NCBI GenBank assembly: GCA_937922805.1
Contig: CALAJV010000018.1
Coordinates: forward strand, 124,001-188,000
Source: an uncultured Acidimicrobiales bacterium
Lineage (GTDB): Bacteria; Actinomycetota; Acidimicrobiia; Acidimicrobiales; SZUA-35
Reading direction: 5' to 3'
Length of the DNA: 64,000 bases
The stretch's first letter is position 1. Each line of letters opens with the position of its first letter. Of the stretch, positions 24,765 through 31,804 are shown in pieces. Made by a program: the position numbers and the translations under genes. The notes beneath the pieces were generated by a model, which was not told the origin of the DNA, made no database searches, and saw nothing but the letters and a program-made list of their open reading frames with translations.

Positions 24765-25919
24765 GTGAACTCGAATGCTCATGTCGCAATAGTCGGTGGC
24801 GGAATCGCTGGAGCCAGCGCCGCCTACTCTTTGTCCCTGACTCAACAGTTTGACCGAGTGCTGCTTATTGAAGCTGAACCCCAACTAGCGATGCACACCA
24901 CAGGCCGCTCGGCCGCAGTGTTGACCGAGAACTACGGTGCTGGACCCGTCCGACCTTTAACCGCAGCGAGCCTCAGCTTTCTTCATGACCCACCAGAGTC
25001 ACTCGTCGATGGTCCATTGCTGCACAAACGTGGCCTTTTGACGGTTGCTACCAGGCCGGAGGATCACGCTGAGCTGGAGAAGCAACTGGCGGCTGGAACC
25101 AAGGCCCGACATCCAATTATTGAGCTCGGAACCGATGAAGCCCAACTGCTAGCGCCCCATATTGAGTTAACTGCCAGCCATCGAACTATGTGGGAAGCAG
25201 AATCGCACGATATTGATGTTGCCGCTCTGCACCAGGCCTTCATTCGGGGACTTCGGCTCCACGGCGGAGAGATCTTGACCTCCAATCGAGTGGATTCTGC
25301 TCACCGCAATACGGCCACCTCGAACGACAAGCCCTGGAGGTTAGAAACGACGAAGGGCCCAATCAGCGTCGATATTGTTGTGAACGCAGCAGGAGCATGG
25401 GGCGACCTGGTAGCCACCACAGCGGGGATAAAGCCGGTCGGGCTGCAGCCAATGCGAAGAACGGCGTTCATGACGGCTAGCCCATTTGAAGGGTCCGGGC
25501 GTTTTCCGTTCTTAGTCGACGTTCTACACCGCTGGTACCTAAGACCCGATGGAACTCAGTTCATGTGCAGCCCAGCCGATGAGATTCCGAGCGAACCCTG
25601 TGATGCTCGGGCCGAAGAGATAGATATTGCGCGAGCGATCGAACTCATCAACGCTGAAACGAAACTCAATATTCGATCGATTTCTTCTCAATGGGCGGGG
25701 CTTCGAACGTTCGGCCCGGATAGAGCCATGGTTATCGGCCCGGAGCCGACGGAACCGAGTTTCGTTTGGTGTGTGGGGCAGGGCGGAACTGGGATTCAAA
25801 CTTCGCCGGGAGCTGGACAACTCGTAGCCGACTTGGTGACGTTGGCTAACCCTGGTGAGTCGTTCGCAGACACCGGTCTGAACGTTTCCGAACTCTTGCC
25901 TGATCGGCTACGAGGGTAG
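24765..25919 (+). CDS. FAD-dependent D-amino acid dehydrogenase, D-arginine dehydrogenase (DauA)-like
   Basis: A 384-residue DAO-family enzyme. FAD motif VAIVGGGIAGASAAYSLS at about 7-24; the next block HTTGRSAAVLTENYG and VRPLTAAS follows Pseudomonas D-arginine dehydrogenase closely, as do NAAGAWGD, LQPMRRTAF, QWAGLRTFGPDRAMVIG and GQGGTGIQTSPGAGQL. It would oxidise D-amino acids to imino acids, passing electrons to the respiratory chain. GTG start. It converges with the LarC2-like gene. Substrate range cannot be given. Confidence 0.88.
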   Translation: MNSNAHVAIVGGGIAGASAAYSLSLTQQFDRVLLIEAEPQLAMHTTGRSAAVLTENYGAGPVRPLTAASLSFLHDPPESLVDGPLLHKRGLLTVATRPEDHAELEKQLAAGTKARHPIIELGTDEAQLLAPHIELTASHRTMWEAESHDIDVAALHQAFIRGLRLHGGEILTSNRVDSAHRNTATSNDKPWRLETTKGPISVDIVVNAAGAWGDLVATTAGIKPVGLQPMRRTAFMTASPFEGSGRFPFLVDVLHRWYLRPDGTQFMCSPADEIPSEPCDARAEEIDIARAIELINAETKLNIRSISSQWAGLRTFGPDRAMVIGPEPTEPSFVWCVGQGGTGIQTSPGAGQLVADLVTLANPGESFADTGLNVSELLPDRLRG

Positions 25920-25937
25920 CAACGGGTGTGGCCAAGA

Positions 25938-26384
25938 TCATGAGTCTAGCTCTTGGGCTGCGGCTGTAGCCACCGCCAGTACCTCTTTCGCGGTCAAGCC
26001 GAGCTTGGACGCCGCTACCTGGACGTCATCCCATTCGACGCTTCGGTTGATGACGGCATCGTCAGCCATCGCTGACTTGACCCGGATTGGTTGCCCATTA
26101 ACCGACACCTCCTGTTCGGTACGGGCCAAACCGTGCTTTTCGACTGGCCATTGGCGCAGGCCAATCGTGGTCGTTTCTCGGAAGATCACCGCCTTTACAT
26201 CGTCAGCAACGTGCACACCACAAAGAACGCCGAGCTTGAACGCTGGTCGCCCCTTTTTCATAAGAATGGGGGTAACCCACGCGTCATCAGCTCCGACATC
26301 CAGCAGGCGGTCAATAACGATGGGCCAGAGTCGTGTGTCCATATCATCGACATTCGTCTCGAACTGCACTGAATCAAACGCCAT
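25938..26384 (-). CDS. Stand-alone LarC C-terminal domain (LarC2-like, nickel-pincer cofactor family)
   Basis: A 148-residue protein that covers only the C-terminal part of LarC (DUF111): VQFETNVDDMDTRLWPIVIDRLLDVGADDAWVTPI is the classic ETNIDDM..E....L..L...GA.DV...PI block, followed by MKKGRPAFKLGVLC and ETTTIGLRQ. LarC is the CTP-dependent nickel cyclometallase that finishes the lactate-racemase cofactor; in Lactobacillus larC1 and larC2 are joined by frameshifting. No larC1 part, larB, larE or larA is present here and the region upstream is the thioesterase gene, so it may be a free-standing domain with another role. ATG 26384 chosen with AAAGGAA upstream; GTG 26390 is an alternative. 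Confidence 0.8.
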   Translation of the reverse strand: MAFDSVQFETNVDDMDTRLWPIVIDRLLDVGADDAWVTPILMKKGRPAFKLGVLCGVHVADDVKAVIFRETTTIGLRQWPVEKHGLARTEQEVSVNGQPIRVKSAMADDAVINRSVEWDDVQVAASKLGLTAKEVLAVATAAAQELDS

Positions 26385-26446
26385 AGTCACGAGTTCCTTT
26401 TTCTCACCGAACGAAGATGCCAGTGAACAATAGTCAAATACCAGAC

Positions 26447-27388
26447 CTAGGTGTCTCTTATCGGTCTGAGAATCGACTCTTGGGTACAAGACATGATCAG
26501 CTGACCGGCCGCATCGTAGATTTCGCCACTGTTCAACCCGCGGCCATCGGCCGCTGCGGTGCTTCTTTGGTCGAACAGCATCCATTCGGCTGGGTTGGTC
26601 GCTCGATGAAACCAGACGCTGTGATCTAGGGTGGTAGCCCAAATAGTTTTCATAGCTACGCCATACGGAATGACGGAGTTAAACATCAAAGGACCGTCAC
26701 TAAGAAACGCCAACACGACTTGGCGGTCTCGGCTAGTGAGGGCATCAGCCTCGGGGACTCTCATCCAGACTCGGAGCTGAGCTTCTCGACCTGGAGTCAG
26801 TTCGAGAAACGTTGGGCTGGCCCATTCCATTTCCGTCCATCCGTTCTGTACTGGCGGAAAAGGAAACTTGTCTTCGCCTCTGGCGACCCGGGCCGAGACG
26901 AGCTCCTCGGCTGAGACAACCTTTGGAGCTTGTGGTTGGTGTTCAAGTCCACCCTCGGTCCGTTTGAATGACGCCATCATCTGAAAGACCTGGGTGTCGT
27001 TTTGCCATGCTGCTACCGAACGAGCCTCGCTCCCCTTGCTCTGGCGCAACATCGACACCCGATATTCGATCGGGACTGCAGGATCCCCTCGGTTCAAAAA
27101 GTAAGCGTGAAACGAATGGGCCAACTTTGCTTCATCGACCGTTGCCAATCCGGCAGCCAACGCTTGACCGAGAAAATGACCTCCGTAGATTCCCATCGAG
27201 CCATACGGATTCGGATCGCCCACGAAAAGGGTCGGATCGTCGGTTGGGGTTGGACTCAGTACGTCAATTAGCGAGCGATCACCAAGATCACTCGAGGTAG
27301 GCATCGCTTCTCGATAGCTGTCAGGCTCGGCAACACCATCTTTGCTGTTCTGGATGCCGCTGCTTTGTTGACCTGGCGTGTTTGTCAT
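26447..27388 (-). CDS. Acyl-CoA thioesterase II (TesB-like)
   Basis: A double hotdog thioesterase of about 313 residues cleaving medium/long acyl-CoA to free acid and CoA. Segments: FVGDPNPYGSMGIYGGHFLGQALAAGLATV (first hotdog entry), SFHAYFLNRGDPAVPIEYRVSMLRQSKGSEARSV, and in the second hotdog DGPLMF, LDHSVWFHRATNPAEWMLFDQRSTAAADGRGLNSGEIYDAAG, with the catalytic Asp/Gln/Thr-type positions (LDHS, DQRST) as in TesB. The domain starts at about LIDVLSP; ATG 27388 was chosen because the longer frame would run into the nitroreductase gene; ATG 27304 with GAGAAG upstream is possible. Confidence 0.85.
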   Translation of the reverse strand: MTNTPGQQSSGIQNSKDGVAEPDSYREAMPTSSDLGDRSLIDVLSPTPTDDPTLFVGDPNPYGSMGIYGGHFLGQALAAGLATVDEAKLAHSFHAYFLNRGDPAVPIEYRVSMLRQSKGSEARSVAAWQNDTQVFQMMASFKRTEGGLEHQPQAPKVVSAEELVSARVARGEDKFPFPPVQNGWTEMEWASPTFLELTPGREAQLRVWMRVPEADALTSRDRQVVLAFLSDGPLMFNSVIPYGVAMKTIWATTLDHSVWFHRATNPAEWMLFDQRSTAAADGRGLNSGEIYDAAGQLIMSCTQESILRPIRDT

Positions 27389-27449
27389 ATGTCCATTCAG
27401 TTCATATCGATTCGGACTGGTGGCTCCAACTGCGAGGCGGTCAGGTTCC

Positions 27450-28625
27450 TTAGTCAGAATCTCGAGACCTGGTCGCAACGTCATTTTCTACCGACGTTTT
27501 GATCCCGTGAACTACCTCAGTCATGTTCGACATGAGTTGCGAGATTCGGCGAGACAGTATCCGTGGCTCTTTTTCCGGCATCTCTTGGATCGCTCGGGTT
27601 AGGCCTGATGGTCCGGGGCCGATTACAACCGAGTATCGCAGGCGGGTCGCTCCGGCGATACCGGTTGCTTCAAATCGCCACTGCGCTCCCGGGTGCTCCC
27701 GATCGGTGGTGACCCAACCGAACTCGTGGTCTTGCTGGAAGTGGCTAACAAAACAGTCGACCTCCCAGTCCCCCATGTATGAGTTCGAGTTTGAGCCAAC
27801 AAAGTGCGATCCAATTCCTGGTTGCTGACTCTCATCAACCCATCGTGCGCCCGTGGCCTCTTCGCTAAACTGAGCGCTGAACTCGATATCTGAGATATAG
27901 GGCCAGATATCCTGAGGCTTCGCTTTGATGTCAACTTCGACCACGGCGCCTGGACCATCGGCGTGGCGCTCTGGTGAGCTCGGGCCAGATTGCCAAGTCC
28001 GAGCAAAGCCGTCGAAGTAAGTGATTTGGCGCGCTGGGTATCGGGATGCCTTTTTGAACTCCGTTCCTTTGGTCCATCCGACCGGGACCATCGCGATTTG
28101 GGTCATTCCATCTGGGATTCCGAGCAGTTCAGCGATCTCATCTTGACGAGATAGGTTGGCGGTTGTCCAGGCTGACCCGAGGCCTCGGGCTCGAAGGGCC
28201 ACCGAGAAACTCCAAACCGACTGAATGATCGAATCGAACAGGCCAGGGCGACCGCTGCCATCGTGGACACCGATAATGGTAGGAATCACAATAGCGGGAA
28301 CTTCAGCCAGGTGTTCGGCCAAGTAGGCCGCCGACTTCATGACTTTCTCTTGTGGATGCCCGGTGCCTGCAATTCGATCACTGGTTTGGATCATCCACTG
28401 GCCTGCGGCGTCCATATAGAGCTCGGCCAACCGGTCTTTCAACGCTTGATCTTTCACGATGATCCATCGCCGACTCCCCTGGTTCCCCCCAGATGGTGCT
28501 TGCTCGGCTATGTCGATGCAATCGAGGAGAATCTGATGGTCGACCGGGCGTTCGAGGTCGAGTCGTCGCCGAACTACCCGGGTGGTAGATAGCGCTTTAT
28601 CTACTGAGGCAACGTCGATATCCAT
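27450..28625 (-). CDS. Nitroreductase fused to a SRPBCC (START-like) domain
   Basis: A 391-residue fusion. Residues about 1-215 are an FMN nitroreductase: RVVRRRLDLERPVDHQILLDCIDIAEQAPSGGNQG gives the phosphate-binding Arg and Ser of FMN, and LRARGLGSAWTT the second FMN loop. From about 230 a SRPBCC ligand-binding domain follows (VVEVDIKAKPQDIWPYISDIEF, then a long beta-rich part ending in a helix with MSNMTEVVHGIK). The fold's cavity may hold the substrate for reduction. It overlaps the stop of the SCO6745-like gene by one base (TAATG). The fusion is uncommon in my experience. Confidence 0.85.
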   Translation of the reverse strand: MDIDVASVDKALSTTRVVRRRLDLERPVDHQILLDCIDIAEQAPSGGNQGSRRWIIVKDQALKDRLAELYMDAAGQWMIQTSDRIAGTGHPQEKVMKSAAYLAEHLAEVPAIVIPTIIGVHDGSGRPGLFDSIIQSVWSFSVALRARGLGSAWTTANLSRQDEIAELLGIPDGMTQIAMVPVGWTKGTEFKKASRYPARQITYFDGFARTWQSGPSSPERHADGPGAVVEVDIKAKPQDIWPYISDIEFSAQFSEEATGARWVDESQQPGIGSHFVGSNSNSYMGDWEVDCFVSHFQQDHEFGWVTTDREHPGAQWRFEATGIAGATRLRYSVVIGPGPSGLTRAIQEMPEKEPRILSRRISQLMSNMTEVVHGIKTSVENDVATRSRDSD

Positions 28626-29404
28626 TAGTTGACCATCTCATCAGGCCGTTGACCGCTGCTCTTATCTGCCGCATGAACTCGGGCTGCCTTGGCCAGGTTT
28701 CGCAAGTCCGATCGTTCTTGGTCGCTCAAGATGGCTATATCTTGTGCATGCAATTTGTCGGTCAGCGACTCAATCTCATCTCGAACCTCGCTCAAGTGGT
28801 CAGTAGATGGAAACGGTTCAGGCCAACCGAAGAACTTGGCGTTCCAGTCACCAGTGGGTCCGCTCAGAATTGCTTCCAACGGCGACATTCCTAGCGCTTG
28901 AACCGCCACAGTGTGTCGGCCAAACCGAAGTTCTCTCATCGTTTGGCACAACTGGAATGTCCTACCCGGACCGGCCTTCGGCAACTCTTGCTCACGCCAT
29001 CCAACGAAGGTTGGAGCTCCGTACGGACTGGCGTTAGCGACGACTTTTTCGACTAGTTTCCCGAGTGGTTCGTACCCGTCGAAATCACTCAACGTGGCCT
29101 CTCCCCATTCTTGACAAATCTTGGCGTAAGTACGAGCCCCATCGGCTGGGTCGGTTACAGCCCGACCCCGCTCCACCATTCCCCGCATATACCCGGGTTC
29201 CCAAAAATAGGCGGCAGCAACGACGTTGTCAGGCGGGCAGTCTCCCAACACTCCCAATCTTCCTACCGCATAAGCGCCAAGAGGGTCAGCTGGAAGCCCT
29301 TGCTCCGCGGCTCGGATACTCGTTGATGGCGCCAATAGCCACTCCATGGCCAACATTCCCATCGATCCACGCATACTTCGAGCGACCGTTAATGAGTCCA
29401 TCAT
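28625..29404 (-). CDS. SCO6745/SalK-like helical protein
   Basis: A 259-residue, largely helical soluble protein. DPLGAYAVGRLGVLGDCPPDNVVAAAYFW followed by a long helical region resembles the actinobacterial SCO6745 family (formerly SalK-like), whose function is not established. Its stop overlaps the nitroreductase start by one base, so the two genes are co-translated. Start: three consecutive codons GTG-ATG-ATG allow 29407, 29404 or 29401; none has a good ribosome-binding site. Confidence 0.6.
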   Translation of the reverse strand: MMDSLTVARSMRGSMGMLAMEWLLAPSTSIRAAEQGLPADPLGAYAVGRLGVLGDCPPDNVVAAAYFWEPGYMRGMVERGRAVTDPADGARTYAKICQEWGEATLSDFDGYEPLGKLVEKVVANASPYGAPTFVGWREQELPKAGPGRTFQLCQTMRELRFGRHTVAVQALGMSPLEAILSGPTGDWNAKFFGWPEPFPSTDHLSEVRDEIESLTDKLHAQDIAILSDQERSDLRNLAKAARVHAADKSSGQRPDEMVN

Positions 29405-29476
29405 CACAACGTAAGCTGGCTGGCCCGTATACGTCCAATTCGGAACTGACCTCGCAAGTAGATAGCGATCATTGAA

Positions 29477-30343
29477 CTAGTTCGCCGAGGCAGTCCAAAT
29501 CCGAGGGTAGAGATCGCCTTCTGGTCGGTCACCTGGAACAAGTCCGGCCGCAGTCATGACTGTGGTGTGGTCGGGGTCCATTCCGTAGGGACGGAAGTTC
29601 ACTTTGACATCATCACCAAGCCACTTTGTCGTGAACACTTCGAGGCCCTGGTCGGGAGGAAGTTTTCCTGAACCGCCATGCATTGTTCGACTGTTGAAAG
29701 CAACGCAGTCTCCGGGCTGCATATTCCAACTCACGACTCCCCACTTTTTGCGGTCACCGTCAATGTCGGGAAACGCTTCCTCTGCGGCATCGTCGAAGTC
29801 AACTGAGTCAACTGCTACCTGGCTATCCGGATTAAGATCTCCGAAGTTGTACTGCTTCAACACTTTGGTCTCCAAGTGGGAACGAGGAACAAAGCAGAGC
29901 GCGTTCTCAGCCTTGACTGGGACCAATGGCATCCAGATGCTGCAGGTGTTGAATCCCTCGACCGACCAATAGGGCTCGTCTTGATGCCATGGAGTTTCGA
30001 ATTGAGTTCCGGGACTCCTCACGAACACTGCATCAAAGTAGAAGTTGATCTTCGACGCTCCTAGCAGGGCAGCAGCTATTTCGGCTGCCGGCGATTCAAA
30101 CACGAAGTTGCCGTATTCTTCGACCTGCTGCCACGCTTGGCTGTCGTAGAAGACCGTCCTGCCTCGTTCATCTCTATCCCAGACTCGGGCACGGGCGGTT
30201 GGATTTTTACAATTAGTCGCTAGGCCTTCCCGGAGATGCTCAATCCAACCCGAATCAAACATATTGGGCAAAAGCACAACACCATCGCGGGCGAAGGTTT
30301 CGATCTGGTGCGACGTAACAGCGGTCAAGGGCGCTCGGTTCAT
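29477..30343 (-). CDS. Phytanoyl-CoA dioxygenase (PhyH) family 2OG/Fe(II) oxygenase
   Basis: A 288-residue PhyH-fold oxygenase. FARDGVVLLPNMFDSGWIEHLREGL is the N-terminal signature; the iron site is WHQDEPYW (His and Asp, about 140) and SRTMHGGSG (distal His, about 217), with an arginine in VNFRPYG for 2-oxoglutarate. Members hydroxylate lipids, alkaloids or amino acids. It lies between the P450 and the SCO6745-like gene, all on the minus strand; the three may form one lipid- or terpenoid-oxidising unit, which is inference. Confidence 0.92.
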   Translation of the reverse strand: MNRAPLTAVTSHQIETFARDGVVLLPNMFDSGWIEHLREGLATNCKNPTARARVWDRDERGRTVFYDSQAWQQVEEYGNFVFESPAAEIAAALLGASKINFYFDAVFVRSPGTQFETPWHQDEPYWSVEGFNTCSIWMPLVPVKAENALCFVPRSHLETKVLKQYNFGDLNPDSQVAVDSVDFDDAAEEAFPDIDGDRKKWGVVSWNMQPGDCVAFNSRTMHGGSGKLPPDQGLEVFTTKWLGDDVKVNFRPYGMDPDHTTVMTAAGLVPGDRPEGDLYPRIWTASAN

Positions 30344-30383
30344 TCTCTCATTTTCGCATGGCCAGATTCGCCGGTCGAGTCCG

Positions 30384-31550
30384 CTACCACCGGGCCGGTA
30401 ACGTTAGCGGCCCTCGAAACGCCCAACCACCGAAAACCACATCTGGCTCAGATTCATCGATGGTGAGGTTCGGAAATCGGGCGAACAGTTTCGGAACCGC
30501 TATATCGCCAATCAAACTTCTTGAGGCGGCCGCGCCGGCACAAAAGTGCGGGCCGGCTCCGAAGGTCAGGTTCGGGCTAACGTCTCGCTGAACGTCGAAC
30601 TCAGCCGAGCGATCAAAGTAGTCCTCATCTCGGTTGGCTGAACTGAACATCAGGAATACGCGGTCGTCGGCACGCAGTTGAACTGAGTTGTATTCGAAGT
30701 CGGTCGAGATCCGTCGAGGGGACATACCGATAGGAGCGACAAGGCGACAATACTCGTCGAAAACTTGCATCCACCCAACGATTCCCCGTTCGACGAGTTC
30801 AAGCTGGTCTGGATGAGTCAGCAATGCCCAGATCATGCCTCCGATCGCATCCCGAGGTTCGTTTTGACCGCCAGAGATAGTCAATTTGATATTGGCTCGA
30901 ACAGTATCCATTGGCATTCCTGAAGAGACCATGATGGACAAAAGACTGTGGTCAGGCGAAGCTAGCACCGCTGGCAAACGCTCATCGATTGCGGCATCAA
31001 TAGCGGCCACCGCTTCGTGGCATCGGGTTTCAACATTTGAGTCGCCCTCGTAGTTGGCGATCCCATCGATCATTGCTTGGCTCCATCCATCAATTTGATG
31101 GTACGAAGCGTTGGTCAGCCCAGTAAGCACCTTGAGCGCTTCACCGCTAACGATCGTTGCGAAGGTCCGAACCAAATCACCGCCATGTTGAGTTGCGAGA
31201 ACCTCGATGGCCGAGTCAACGATCGACTCGAACTGTGTCGCCCAGACCTTCTTGACTGCGTTCGGGGAGACTGCTGGATAATAGACGAACCGTTCCTTGC
31301 GATGATCGTCTCCGTCACGGCGCATCATGTTTTGACCCATCAGTACGTTCATCAGGCCGCCTGGCTGGTCGGAAGAGAACACGGCGACATTTTTTTCACA
31401 CGTTTGGATGTCGTCCCGTTTCGTAACGAGCACTGCGCCGAGTTCGGGAACGAAGCAAATCGGATTCTCGTTCCGCATCTCCTTCAACTGAGGGTACGGA
31501 TCGTTCCAAAACTCATCTAAATCAACTGACACGACCGGAGCCGGATGCAT
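30384..31550 (-). CDS. Cytochrome P450
   Basis: A soluble bacterial P450 of about 388 residues. The haem loop is FGAGPHFCAGAAASRSLI (Cys thiolate) near residue 345; the ExxR-bearing K-helix region is around VFDEYCRLVAPIGMSPRR; the I-helix reads LTISGGQNEPRDAIGG, where the usual acid-alcohol pair (D/E-T) is replaced by EPRD, a variant seen in some P450 groups. ATG 31550 was chosen (TAGGG upstream); ATG 31565 is possible. It needs ferredoxin/reductase partners that are not in the window. Substrate unknown. Confidence 0.92.
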   Translation of the reverse strand: MHPAPVVSVDLDEFWNDPYPQLKEMRNENPICFVPELGAVLVTKRDDIQTCEKNVAVFSSDQPGGLMNVLMGQNMMRRDGDDHRKERFVYYPAVSPNAVKKVWATQFESIVDSAIEVLATQHGGDLVRTFATIVSGEALKVLTGLTNASYHQIDGWSQAMIDGIANYEGDSNVETRCHEAVAAIDAAIDERLPAVLASPDHSLLSIMVSSGMPMDTVRANIKLTISGGQNEPRDAIGGMIWALLTHPDQLELVERGIVGWMQVFDEYCRLVAPIGMSPRRISTDFEYNSVQLRADDRVFLMFSSANRDEDYFDRSAEFDVQRDVSPNLTFGAGPHFCAGAAASRSLIGDIAVPKLFARFPNLTIDESEPDVVFGGWAFRGPLTLPARW

Positions 31551-31804
31551 GATTGACCCTACCATGACAACCGATTTCGAACCTAAGAACCTTTTGGTCG
31601 GGATCGAATGATGTGTCAGGCGTAACAGAGAACTTGAACACATCCAGACCGCAAGCCAAGTTCCAGTACGAAACCCTTGCAAGAGTCTAAAGTTTCGGAG
31701 AACACAACGTTTCGATCAGTCCCCGAGCACAGTCATTCGGATAGTCTCATCGAGGGAATCATTGCCCTACAAGGCAGCTAGTCACATTGAGGGACAACTT
31801 TTAG

